Of a DNA stretch of 57,741 bases, positions 48,188 through 56,977 are shown piece after piece. The notes beneath the pieces were generated by a model. The model saw only the letters and a list, made by a program, of their open reading frames with translations, did no database searches and was not told the origin of the DNA. A program made the position numbers and the translations under genes. The stretch is from assembly GCA_013306675.1 (NCBI GenBank), contig JABLUY010000232.1, positions 1-57,741 on the forward strand, read 5' to 3'. Source of the DNA: Thraustochytrium sp. TN22. Lineage: Eukaryota > Sar > Bigyra > Thraustochytrida > Thraustochytriidae. The number at the start of each line of letters is the position of its first letter. Position 1 is the stretch's first letter.

Positions 48188-49306
48188 TTAGAGCACGAGC
48201 TTGACGGAGTTCTTCTTGGTGTTGACCTTGAACTTGGTGGGGGCGCCGGCGAGGTACTTGTGGAGGCGCTTCTCCTCAACATGCAGCTTGCCGTTGCGCA
48301 GGTGCTCGAGGAGCTTATCGACGCGCATCTTATGGTTCTTGGCGTGCTTGAGCACCTGGCGGACGGACTTCTTCCACGAGACCTGCTTGGAGTCCGCGTC
48401 CCCCTCGGCCTCCACCACCTCCTCCTCCTGCTCCTTCTTGTCGTCAACAGGCTTCTTCTGCTTCTTGGACTTCTTGGACTTTTTGGACTTCTTCTCGTTC
48501 TCGCTTTCGTCTCCGTCCTTGTCATCCTCCTTGTCGGCGGGCCGCGCACGCTTGCCAGGCGAGGCGGCCTTGGCCTTGGCCTTGGCCTCGGCGCCCTCGT
48601 CGCTGCTGCCGTCGCTGTCGCTGTCGTCGTCTTCCTTCTTGCTCTTGGTCTTCTTGTCCTTCTTCTTATGCGCAATCTTCTTGTCCTTGGTGTCTTTCTT
48701 GTCCTCGTCGCTGGAGGACTCGCTGCTGCTGCTGCTCGACGACGAAGAGTCCGCGTCATCCTTCTTTGCGGCAGCACTCTCCTTCTTGGCAGGCGGTGCG
48801 GTCTTGGCCTGCTGCGCCTGCTCCTTGGCCTTATCCATGACAACCTTGTCGTCCATCCACTGCTTCTGCAGGGCGTCCCAGATGGCCTTGGTCAGAGGCG
48901 GCGCGAGGTGGAAGCTGTTGCGCACGAAGTTCTCGAACTTCTTCTGCTTGCGCGGCACGTTGTCGTAGGCCGTCATCTGCTGCAGCACATCGACGGCCGC
49001 AGCGTCCAGCTTGAGCGAGCCGGCGGCCGCCTGCTGGGCGACGCGGCCCACGGCGTCGGTCCAGCGCTCCTGAGGGTCCTCCTTGCCGTTCGACTTGCCA
49101 GCCTTGGGCCCCTGGTACAGCGCACCCTGGTACTTTTCGGCCTCCGAGATGCACGTGTTGTGGCCCTTGTACGCATCGCCCTCGAACCGCGTGCCGCAGT
49201 CCACGCAGCTCAGCACCCAGCAGTCCCTGCACTTGACCTTGTAGTGCGTCTCCACCTTGGGCTTGCGCACAGTCTCCTGGCACGCATCGCAGATGAACGA
49301 GACCAT
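48188..49306 (-). CDS. LYAR: LYAR-type nucleolar zinc-finger protein
   Basis: The protein has 372 residues from the ATG at 49306. The N-terminus is a LYAR-type zinc finger pair: MVSFICDACQETVRK (Cys6, Cys9), ETHYKVKCRDC, then VLSCVDCGTRFEGDAYKGH and NTCISEAEKYQG, which is the family hallmark. After a helical segment with VPRKQKKFENFVRN comes a long Lys/Asp/Ser/Glu-rich region typical of nucleolar proteins. The C-terminal 80 residues fold as a small helical domain (VRQVLKHAKNHKMRVDKLLE, ending NSVKLVL) that is also conserved in LYAR. The family acts in pre-rRNA processing. Many Lys-rich KKSKK runs should direct it to the nucleolus. Confidence 0.9.
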   Translation of the reverse strand: MVSFICDACQETVRKPKVETHYKVKCRDCWVLSCVDCGTRFEGDAYKGHNTCISEAEKYQGALYQGPKAGKSNGKEDPQERWTDAVGRVAQQAAAGSLKLDAAAVDVLQQMTAYDNVPRKQKKFENFVRNSFHLAPPLTKAIWDALQKQWMDDKVVMDKAKEQAQQAKTAPPAKKESAAAKKDDADSSSSSSSSSESSSDEDKKDTKDKKIAHKKKDKKTKSKKEDDDSDSDGSSDEGAEAKAKAKAASPGKRARPADKEDDKDGDESENEKKSKKSKKSKKQKKPVDDKKEQEEEVVEAEGDADSKQVSWKKSVRQVLKHAKNHKMRVDKLLEHLRNGKLHVEEKRLHKYLAGAPTKFKVNTKKNSVKLVL

Positions 49307-50467
49307 TGCGGCTCGCCACGCAGCGCCGCCCCAGCCGCCTGCCCCCCCGCCCCGCGACTCTGCTTGCTCGCGTCGCTCGCGCCGCCGTCGCGCTGGTTCT
49401 GGGCGGCGAGCGAGACCACGGCCACTCATCGCCGGCGCTGCGGGACGCCTGTGCGCGGTCTCGATCGTTTCCCTAACCGCCAAAATGCACGTTCCACGAA
49501 ACCGAGCTGGCACCCTACGAGTCCGAGTCCGAGGAGCCTGAGGGCGTCGAGTAGAACGACTCGGAGTACGAGCACCATCGCCAGTCACCGATGTACTGGA
49601 ACCGTGTCGAGTACTGCCTGCCTGCCAGCACCCGGGCCCCGACCAGCGTCAGCAAAGCTCAGCAAAGCAAGGCTTGCCAGGGAGCGCACCGCGCGCGCGC
49701 GCTATGGCACGCCTGGGCGTGGTCGACGGTCTGATCCTGGACCTGGATGTGCTCGCGGCGCTCGCAAGTTGGACCGTGCTGCGCGCGCCGGCCAGCCAGC
49801 AGGCGCGGCGTGCGACTCTGCGAGCTGCCGGTGACGCTCGTACCGCCCTCGGCGTGGCACCGGCGGGCGCCGCCGGCGACGAAGCGAGCGCATCACGCCT
49901 CGTGTGATTCGGCGAGACGTCGGAGACGGGCCAAGGCCGTTCAGGTTCACGAAGGAAGGCTCGATGGTCGCCGGGGTGGACAGTGGTAGGCTTGGCTGTG
50001 TGGCAGGCCAGGGCCGCCAGGCCCAGCTGCCGCCGATCAGCGGCCACGGCTGGGCCTGGGCCTAGGCCTAGGCCTACTAGTAGTTTTCGTGTGATTCGTG
50101 ATCACTGATTGTGCGCCGCTCCGCTCTTGCCAGCCGCTGCCAGCCCTGCCAGCATTAGGCAGTGCAGCCTACTATGTTCGCTGCCTTTCTTCCTCCTTGG
50201 TCCCGGTCCAAAGCACACGGCGCGTGCAGCCACGTGCGAGCTGCCAGAGACAAGGCGCTTGAAGCGCGCCGCACAACTGCGCAAGACGACTGACTTGGAC
50301 AGCGCCAAGCGCAGCAAGCATACCCGGAATCGCGCTCGGCGCTCGGCTCGGCGGGCCTCGACCAGGAGGCGTCTTCGCTCGGCGCGCCTCGGCTCGGCTT
50401 GGCTCGGCTCGGCCCGGCTCGGCTCAGCTCGTGGCCGGTGGCCGGCTCGTAGTTGACGTAGGGCGAG
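49307..50467. other. Divergent promoter, LYAR / ABCG transporter
   Basis: It contains TTCCCTAACCGC (49469-49480; GGTTAGGG on the LYAR strand, 163 bp before its ATG), CGAGTCCGAGTCCGAG (49518-49533), a GGCCTA repeat (50050-50078) and a GGCTCG run (50390-50430). No gene is seen. Confidence 0.6.
49518..49533. promoter_or_regulatory. GAGTCCGAGTC-type upstream element at LYAR
   Basis: CGAGTCCGAGTCCGAG, with tandem half-sites, lies about 212 bp before the LYAR ATG. Confidence 0.5.
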
Positions 50468-52378
50468 ATGGCGGCAGTGTCGGTCAAGGACATGGAGCTG
50501 GGCAGCGCGGGGCGCCATGCGCCGGAGCCGCTGCACAGCTGGCTGCGGTGCGAAAAGGTGAACTACACGGTGCGGGGCAAAAAGGGCAAGGTGCAGATCC
50601 TGCACGATGTGGACTGCTCGTTCCCGCCGGGGCGACTGGTGGCGCTCATGGGGCCGAGCGGCGCCGGCAAGACGACACTGAGCGGCAGCGTGCTGACGAG
50701 GCGCGGCGGCGGGGACCTGAGCGGCAAGGTGCTCTTCAACGGTAAGCCAGCGACCAAGCAGCTCATGAAGCGGTACGCCAAGCTGGTGCCGCAGGACGAC
50801 ATTTTGGAGCCCGTGCTGACGGCGCGCGAGACGCTGCGGTACGCGGCGGAGCTGACCATGGGCGCGACCCGCGCGGAGCGGTATGAGCGCGTGGAGGAGC
50901 TCATCGACCTGCTGTCGCTGCAGGAGTGCGCCGACGTGGTGGTGGGCGGCCCGGACCTCAAGGGCATGAGCGGCGGCCAGCGCAAGCGCGTGTCCATCGC
51001 CGTGGAGATGATCACGAACCCGTCGGTGCTGCTGCTGGACGAGCCCACCTCGGGTCTCGACTCCAAGGTGGCCGAGGACGTGGTGGATCTCATCAAGGCG
51101 CTGGCCCGGGAGGGCCGCACCGTGGTCTGCACCATCCACCAGCCCTCGTACCAGGTGTTTGCCAAGTTCGACTGGCTGGTGATGCTCAACAAGGGGCGCG
51201 TCGTGTACAACGGCGAGGTGGCCCGCGTGAGCGAGTACCTGGAGATGATCGGCGCGCCTTGCCCGGCCTATGTGAACCCGGCGGACCACTTCATGCTCGT
51301 GCTGAGCGGGCCAGTGCCCAAGGCAGGCTGTGCGGACTTCCGCGAGGCCTTCGAGTCGACTTCCATTTACCAGGATGCCGTGGCCGACGCCGAGGAGTGC
51401 GCCGCGGAGCAGGCAGCCTACCTCGAGGCGCGCGGGGACGCGATGGCGGCGGTCTCGCGCGCCGACCGCACGGGCCACGAGACAACCCCGTTCTGGCAGT
51501 TCCGCGTTCTGATGCGCCGCGCCGCCGTCATCGTCCTCAAGGACCGGGCGCAGTTCCGCGTGCGCATCGTGCAGCTGGTCTTTGTGGGCTCCATCGTCGG
51601 GACCATCTTTCTGCGCATGCCCAAGGACCAGGACCGCGTGCAGGACCGCGTCTCTGTGATCTTCCTCATCATGCTCTTTCTCGGCATGTCCAGCATCATG
51701 GCCACGGCCATGGCCGTGGTGGGCGAGCGCGCGCTGCTGTATCGCGAGATCACCAACAACGTGTATGGCATTGCGCCGTACTACTTTTCGCGCGTCCTCG
51801 TGCTGGTGCTCTTCCAGACCTTTTACGCGCTCGGCTTCTCGACCATCACGTACTTTCTGGTCGGCTTTCGCACGGACGGGCCGGCCGTCCTCAAGTTCCT
51901 TCTCATTCTTACCACGCTCTCGCTGGTCTGTGGCTGCCTCGGCTACACTGCTGGCATCAGCTTTCCCAACATTCGCGCCATCAGCGCCATGGTACCTCTC
52001 ATCGTCATGCCGCTCACCCTCTTCGCGGGCCTCTTCATCCCGGTCACCAACGTGCCAGTCTACTGGATCTGGCTTGCCTACATCTCTCCCTTTCAGTACG
52101 GGCTGGAGGCGCTCGTCGTGAACGAGTTTGCCACCGACACGCTCAACCCGTGCTCGGCGGAGGCCATGGCCACCTCCGGCCTCTGCCCGTACGGCGCCTG
52201 TAACCCGGCCGACAGCACAGTGCCGCTGGCCTGCCCCGGCACGGTCGTCATTCAGCGCTTCGACTATAACACGGACAGCTACTGGCGCAACTGGGGCATC
52301 CTCCTTGCCATGATGGTCTTCCTTTTGCTCCTCGGCCTGCGTCAGATCAAGCGTCTCATCGCCAAGAGCTCGAGCTGA
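50468..52378 (+). CDS. ABCG-family half transporter
   Basis: The protein has 636 residues with no intron. The nucleotide-binding domain comes first, then the membrane domain, the reverse order typical of the ABCG/White subfamily. Walker A GPSGAGKTT lies at 62-70, the signature MSGGQRKRVSIA at 167-178, Walker B VLLLDEPTSGLD at 187-198, and the switch His in CTIHQPSYQVF follows. About six membrane segments occupy roughly residues 365-625, and the last external loop carries Cys residues (CSAEAMATSGLCPYGAC). As a half transporter it should dimerise. Typical cargo is sterols, other lipids or xenobiotics. Decayed copies of its 3' end lie just downstream. Confidence 0.95.
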   Translation: MAAVSVKDMELGSAGRHAPEPLHSWLRCEKVNYTVRGKKGKVQILHDVDCSFPPGRLVALMGPSGAGKTTLSGSVLTRRGGGDLSGKVLFNGKPATKQLMKRYAKLVPQDDILEPVLTARETLRYAAELTMGATRAERYERVEELIDLLSLQECADVVVGGPDLKGMSGGQRKRVSIAVEMITNPSVLLLDEPTSGLDSKVAEDVVDLIKALAREGRTVVCTIHQPSYQVFAKFDWLVMLNKGRVVYNGEVARVSEYLEMIGAPCPAYVNPADHFMLVLSGPVPKAGCADFREAFESTSIYQDAVADAEECAAEQAAYLEARGDAMAAVSRADRTGHETTPFWQFRVLMRRAAVIVLKDRAQFRVRIVQLVFVGSIVGTIFLRMPKDQDRVQDRVSVIFLIMLFLGMSSIMATAMAVVGERALLYREITNNVYGIAPYYFSRVLVLVLFQTFYALGFSTITYFLVGFRTDGPAVLKFLLILTTLSLVCGCLGYTAGISFPNIRAISAMVPLIVMPLTLFAGLFIPVTNVPVYWIWLAYISPFQYGLEALVVNEFATDTLNPCSAEAMATSGLCPYGACNPADSTVPLACPGTVVIQRFDYNTDSYWRNWGILLAMMVFLLLLGLRQIKRLIAKSSS

Positions 52379-52601
52379 TCGCGATACAGGGTGCTTCCTT
52401 GGTCTTTGTGCTCCAGGCTGATGCTCAACGTGAAGGGAGCCACCCGCAGGCCACCGTCATCGTCCGTTGCAGGAATGACTCTTTGAAGACTGCGCTTCAA
52501 CAGACCACCATCAGCCTCCTTCATCACTGTCTGCGCTCTTACACCTGATTTCGCTCGTGTAGTAATGTGTGTTCGTCTGTCTGTCCCTCGTCCAACATGC
52601 G

Positions 52602-53110
52602 CCTGCGTCTAATCAAGCAGCTCGTCGCCAAGAGCTCAACCGCTGTCCCGGAGGGCACCATCTTGCGGAGCGAGAACATTTGTCACGACGAAGGGTGGAT
52701 CGTTACAATGCATGCCTTGACTGATGATCAACATTCGGCGTGCCCAGCCGACGAGTTTATGTTCACTGTCATTTCAACATCTGGTCAGCCCCGCTCAGGC
52801 ATCCCAGGCTCCAAAACCGCAATTCGCCGGTCTGGCATGCAGGACCATGCCCTGCTCGACCCTGCGGCCCGAAAAGGAATAGCGAAGACGGTGTTGAACA
52901 GGATCGTCTCTCGTCCAACAAGTAAGAATTTTCGGTGTTAGCCTGCGTTCGACCAAACGACTCGTTGCCAGAGGCTTGTTGCGGCGATCAACATGGCTTC
53001 TTGGAACTGGGCTTGAACAGACCATCATCATCTTCCATCATCGTGTTCGCTCTTACTCCTAGTCTCACTCGTGTAGTTTTGTGTGTTCTCTCATCCAACA
53101 AGTAGGAATT
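52602..53110 (+). pseudogene. Two decayed tandem copies of the ABCG gene 3' end
   Basis: 52602-52641 matches the last codons of the ABCG gene (52336-52375) at about 33 of 40 bases, including ATCAAGC and TCGCCAAGAGCTC. A third, weaker copy starts at 52940 (GCCTGCGTTCGACCAAACGA). The 3' UTR also recurs: TTCAACAGACCACCATC...CGCTCGTGTAGT...CGTCCAACA at 52496-52597 resembles 53012-53103, and a partial match ends TCGTCCAACAAGTA near 52924. These are fragments of the end of a transporter gene, not functional copies. Confidence 0.75.
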
Positions 53111-53231
53111 TCGTATGTGCACGCCCCTGGCTGGCTGGTTGATTGATTGCCTGTCCGGCTGACTGTCAGGCTGGCACGCGGAGTCGCTTGGCTATTGCGA
53201 CGTCTGCCAGCCATCCATCCAGCCAAGCTTC

Positions 53232-53257
53232 GTCTCTCTCTCTTGCTCTCTCTCTTG

Positions 53258-53318
<61 letters not shown>
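53232..53318. repeat. TC dinucleotide repeat
   Basis: A long CT/TC run with a few TTGC and TGCC interruptions, about 35 bp beyond the oxidoreductase stop codon. Confidence 0.95.
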
Positions 53319-53320
<2 letters not shown>

Positions 53321-53354
53321 CACGGTGAGTTCGCTCTCTCCTCCGTCGACTGGG

Positions 53355-54893
53355 CTAGTCGGCGCTGGAGAGATGATCCTCGAACCCAGCGTGGTTCTCA
53401 GTTGCGAGACCGAGGTTCTCGAGGCCCATGGAGGTGATGGGATGTGTCACGCGGTGCACGCGTCCGTAGAGCGTGACGGAACCGTCTCCGCGAGCCCGAT
53501 AGTCCGCAGCGAGCTGCGCGAGAGGCAGCAACGGCTCAAGCTGAGGCGCGTTGGTGGCGAGCGGCGTGGAGGCCGCCTCGGAGACGCCGACACTGCTGGG
53601 GCGCGGCGGCACAAAGGCCGGGTCGAGCAGACCCTGCACCAAGTCACCGACGTAGGCGCCAATGCCAGCACTGGCGCTGAGCCCAGTGCTACGAATGCCG
53701 CCGACGGTGACCCAGGAGCGATCGGGGCGCGCGTGAATCTGGTAATCACGGTGCTCGGTGGCGGGGCGCAGGCCGGAGTAAGTGCCGAGGATCCGCGCGT
53801 CGTCGCCGAGGCCCGGCAGTACGTGGTGCACCCAGGCCTCGAGGTCGGCGATGGTGGCGGCGTCCGTGCTGCGGTCGGTCTTGGAGTCCTGGTCCACAGC
53901 CGTTGGACCGACGATGACCTGGCCGTAGAGCGTGGTCCAGACATTGATGCCCTTGGTGAACTGCGTGGCGATGGGCTCGATGATGTGGCCAGGGCGCGCT
54001 GAAGCGTCGAGGCCCGGATCGAGCACCAAGTACTGGCCCTTGCGGGGCGTGACCTGGAAGCCGCTGGGTCCGGCGTGCGCCTCGAGCTCATCGCCGTAGA
54101 GGCCAGCGCAGTTGACCACGACGCGTGCGGTGAGCTCCTCCGGCAGGACCGGTTCGTGGACGCCGTCTTCAAGTTCGGGGTCAGCGGACACGTGAGGCGG
54201 CTGTGGGGTTTCGGCGCGCGCGCCGGTCTCGACGAGCAGTTCGTTAGGCAGGCTGCGGCCGCGCGAGGCCTCGTCGGAGGGGCGCACGTCGAGCGTCCAG
54301 AGCGCGGAGCTGGCGTCGAAGCGCGCGCTGTCCACGAGCGCGCGCGTGAAGAGGTGCGCACCGGAGCGGCGGGCGGACTCCGCGTAGGCCATGGGCACGA
54401 GCCAGGGCTCGACAATCTTCTCGTGCGGGCAAAAGACTGCGGCGCGCGCGCTGTGCGAGAGCGCGGGCTCGAGGGCGCGCAGCTCCTCGCCGCTGACCAT
54501 GCGCACGTCATGGTTGCCGGCCAGGTGGTGACACTTGAGCACGTCCGGAAGCCCGCGCTGCTGGTCGGCCTCCCAGGCCACCACGAGCGAGCCGCTCTTG
54601 CGCACGTGCTCGCCCTCCTGCAGGCCAAAGGAGCGCCACAGCGCGGGTTGCATGCGCAGCGAGCGGCGCAGCAGCGCGCGCTCCAGCGAGCGCTCCGGCG
54701 CGTCATACCCGGTGCAGACGAGGCCCGCATTGCCGGCGGAGGCGCCCGCCGCGAGTGCGTCCTCGCGCTCCAGCAGGACCACGCCTAGGCCGCGGGCCGC
54801 GCACTCGCGCGCTACGGCCAGGCCCACCACGCCGCCGCCCACCACCGCCACCTCGTACGCGGCGCGCGGCAGCCCGCCGCCGACCATGGACAT
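53355..54893 (-). CDS. FAD-dependent oxidoreductase (DAO / glycerol-3-phosphate dehydrogenase-like)
   Basis: The protein has 512 residues from MSMVGGG at 54893. The N-terminal Rossmann motif VAVVGGGVVGLAVARECAAR (about 15-34), with the acidic VLLERED at the end of the second strand, binds FAD. Middle markers include ELRALEPAL and VVNCAGLYGDELE, the second FAD contact. TPRKGQYLVLD is shared by GlpA-like glycerol-3-phosphate dehydrogenases and L-2-hydroxyglutarate oxidases. TYSGLRPATEHRDYQI and VTVGGIRSTGLSASAGIG close the fold. About 90 C-terminal residues are extra. No CxxC iron-sulfur motif follows, unlike GlpA. Substrate is unresolved: L-2-hydroxyglutarate, glycerol-3-phosphate or an amino acid. 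No obvious mitochondrial leader exists at this start. Confidence 0.88.
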   Translation of the reverse strand: MSMVGGGLPRAAYEVAVVGGGVVGLAVARECAARGLGVVLLEREDALAAGASAGNAGLVCTGYDAPERSLERALLRRSLRMQPALWRSFGLQEGEHVRKSGSLVVAWEADQQRGLPDVLKCHHLAGNHDVRMVSGEELRALEPALSHSARAAVFCPHEKIVEPWLVPMAYAESARRSGAHLFTRALVDSARFDASSALWTLDVRPSDEASRGRSLPNELLVETGARAETPQPPHVSADPELEDGVHEPVLPEELTARVVVNCAGLYGDELEAHAGPSGFQVTPRKGQYLVLDPGLDASARPGHIIEPIATQFTKGINVWTTLYGQVIVGPTAVDQDSKTDRSTDAATIADLEAWVHHVLPGLGDDARILGTYSGLRPATEHRDYQIHARPDRSWVTVGGIRSTGLSASAGIGAYVGDLVQGLLDPAFVPPRPSSVGVSEAASTPLATNAPQLEPLLPLAQLAADYRARGDGSVTLYGRVHRVTHPITSMGLENLGLATENHAGFEDHLSSAD

Positions 54894-55225
54894 GGCGCAC
54901 TGCGTCTCCAGCCCCGCCCGGCCCGCCCCGGCCAGCGAGGCACGCGAGGCGGCTGCCGCCCTGCGCGCTGCCGCCGCCGCTGCCGCCGCTCCGCCCGCCC
55001 GCCCACCCGCCCGCTCGCTGCCTGCTGCGCGAGCCACGGGTTTGCCGCCGCGCGCCTGAAGACGAGCCGAGTCTGTGAGGCGCGGCGGTGCCGAGCGAGG
55101 CGTGAAGTTGGTCTCCAGCTCGCTCAGCAGCTACGAACAGTAAGTTAGCTAGCGAGAGCTAGCCCAGCCCACCTCGCTGGCCGCTGCCGCTGCCGTCGTT
55201 GGGCTCCCGGGCGGGGTCGGCTGGC

Positions 55226-55259
<34 letters not shown>

Positions 55260-55954
55260 GTTCGCAGAAGCAAGCAAACTCTCTCACGGTCAAGTTGGGT
55301 CAACTCAGCTGTTTTTGACAGCGCGCTGCAGTGCCTTCATCCAAGTTGTGATGTAAGTTGTGAAAAAATGTGATGTGATGCGCGTGCTCCACGCCGTTGC
55401 ATGGCCTGGCGCGCGTCGCGGGCAAACCTGCAAGGGACCGGCAAGGCTTAGGCTTGCAAGGAGCACGCAAGCGAGCGAGCGAACGAGCGCGTGGCGCCTT
55501 GCGTGGTCGACAAGCGAGCTGTGTAGAAGTACTAAGTAGTAGGAAGAGGAGAGACGTGACTTGCAATTCGACCACTCGACGACGGGTCGACTTGGCCCAC
55601 TGTCAGGACGAAGGTACAAACAGAGACAGACAGCAGGGCGCGCGCTGCGTCGACAGGTGGAATTTCTCCGGACCAGGCTTGGCGGCGCAGCGCTCGGCCA
55701 GTGGGGAGGAGTTGGGATCATGGCAAGCGCTTCGTTCACACGTTGACCAGCTGGAAGTTGATCTCCTGTTGTCGTCTCGTCTCGGCTCGTCTCGGCTCGG
55801 CTCGGCTCGAATAGGACCACAGCAGTAGTACATGCTTGACTCGGTGTCGTCGCGAAGAGACATGGCTTGCTCTTGTCGCTGCTTCGTGACCACTCGACGC
55901 GGGTCGCTTTGGCTCAGGACGAAGGCATCAAACAGACGCGCTGCGTCGGCAGCT
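54894..55954. other. Promoter of the oxidoreductase and 3' region of the last gene
   Basis: It holds CCGAGTCTG near 55068 (about 176 bp before the oxidoreductase ATG), a GGCT repeat (55225-55259), and a decayed copy of the last gene's 3' end (55567-55834, listed separately). No independent gene is seen. Confidence 0.7.
55567..55834 (-). pseudogene. Decayed tandem copy of the 3' end of the 340-residue protein gene
   Basis: Segments match the real gene end at about 55889-56108 in order: GACCACTCGACG, AGGACGAAGG, TGCGTCG, TTCTCCGGAC, AGGCTTGGCGGC, GGATCATGGCAAGCGC, CCAGCTG and AGGACCACAGCA. On the minus strand it still reads VNEALAMIP, against MNEALAMIH in the gene. Indels and a CTCGG expansion separate them. 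It represents only the last 60 or so codons plus 3' UTR. Confidence 0.8.
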
Positions 55955-56977
55955 CTAATTCTCCGGACGAGGCTTGGCGGCCCAGAGCTCGGGCGTGGCG
56001 GTATCGTGGATCATGGCAAGCGCCTCGTTCATATTGGCCAGCTGAAAGTTGAGCTCCTCGCCCGAGAGGATGTCATCGTCTTGGCTCGAGTAGAACCACA
56101 GCACGTGCTCGGCGTCGTCGTCACGAATGCCTTTGTTGGGCCCGAAGTGCGGCGTCTCGCTGGACTGCACGATGACCTCGACAGCGAGGCGGAAGCCCTG
56201 ATTCTCGCTGGTCTGCAGCTGCCGCAAGAGGCGCGACCAGAGCACGCGCGCAAAATGCAGCTGCGCCGTGAAGCCGTTGAGTCCGAGGAATCGGAAGAGG
56301 TTGCGCGACTCGTCGAGCACCTCCGGGTTGGTTGGGTCCGTCATGAGCATGGGGAAGACGCAGGAGACTTGGACGTCGCGCACGTCGTGGATCTCCACCA
56401 GGCACTCTTCGCGTGGGATGAGGCGCAGCTGCATGTCGAAGCAGCAGGCAAGCTGCTCGAGCACCTGCTCGCGGTGCTCCTGCTCAAAGCACGGACGGCC
56501 CTCGCTGAAGGTGCCGGCCACGAACCGGAAGGCCGCCTCGGCGCCTAGCTCCACGTCCTCCAGCGAACACCCGTAGATGGCCAGCGAGTTTGACGGCGTC
56601 AGCACGCGCTGTTTGGTGGCGGTGTGGAGCCGCTCGCGCGCGCGGGGCACCACCTCCGACTTGACGATGTTTTGCGGCACCAGGCCCCAAGGCAGTACGT
56701 AGAACGAGGCGTCCCACGGGTGCACGCGGCGGCCCACCCACCTGTGCTCCTCCGCATAGCTGCTGCGCTCTTGAGCAGGGCCTCGGGACCCGCCGCCGCC
56801 GCCGCCGCCGCCGCTGCCGCCGCCGCCGCTCTCCGACTCGCTGCGGAGCAGCGCCATGTTCTGTAGCATGTGCTGCTGCCTCAGCAGTTGCTGCAGGTGG
56901 CGGTCCACGGCGCCCAGCGGCCGCGGCCTGCGCGCCGCGCGGGCGGCAAGCGTCCCGAGCGAGCCGCGCATGGCCAT
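55955..56977 (-). CDS. Unknown protein, probably mitochondrial
   Basis: The protein has 340 residues from the ATG at 56977 (a second Met two codons on is equally possible). The first 30 residues (MAMRGSLGTLAARAARRPRP) are Arg/Ala-rich and lack acidic residues, like a mitochondrial targeting sequence. A Gln/Leu segment and a glycine/serine run (about 52-66) lead into a globular domain of about 230 residues. Distinctive stretches are VHPWDASFYVLPWGLVPQNI, GAEAAFRFVAGTFSEGRPCF, CLVEIHDVRDVQVSCVF, LFRFLGLNGFTAQLHFARVL and NFQLANMNEALAMIHD. I do not recognise the family. A Tim44/MRPL45-like fold crossed my mind, but no motif proves it. Confidence 0.7.
   Translation of the reverse strand: MAMRGSLGTLAARAARRPRPLGAVDRHLQQLLRQQHMLQNMALLRSESESGGGGSGGGGGGGGSRGPAQERSSYAEEHRWVGRRVHPWDASFYVLPWGLVPQNIVKSEVVPRARERLHTATKQRVLTPSNSLAIYGCSLEDVELGAEAAFRFVAGTFSEGRPCFEQEHREQVLEQLACCFDMQLRLIPREECLVEIHDVRDVQVSCVFPMLMTDPTNPEVLDESRNLFRFLGLNGFTAQLHFARVLWSRLLRQLQTSENQGFRLAVEVIVQSSETPHFGPNKGIRDDDAEHVLWFYSSQDDDILSGEELNFQLANMNEALAMIHDTATPELWAAKPRPEN

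Larger units (their letters stand above)
52379..53354. other. 3' region of the ABCG gene with tail duplications and a TC repeat
   Basis: It contains two decayed copies of the ABCG tail plus 3' UTR (52602-53110, listed separately) and a TC microsatellite at 53232-53318 abutting the oxidoreductase stop. No independent gene is seen. Confidence 0.75.

Noticed and set aside
48260-49834. A 524-residue leucine-rich plus-strand frame over LYAR, resembling a membrane protein
   Set aside because: The apparent Leu/Val runs are the complement of Lys/Asp/Glu codons in LYAR.
53380-53440. GTTCGA/GGTTCTC words resembling a tRNA T-arm
   Set aside because: Lies inside the oxidoreductase coding end, and no acceptor, D-arm or anticodon stem can be folded around it.
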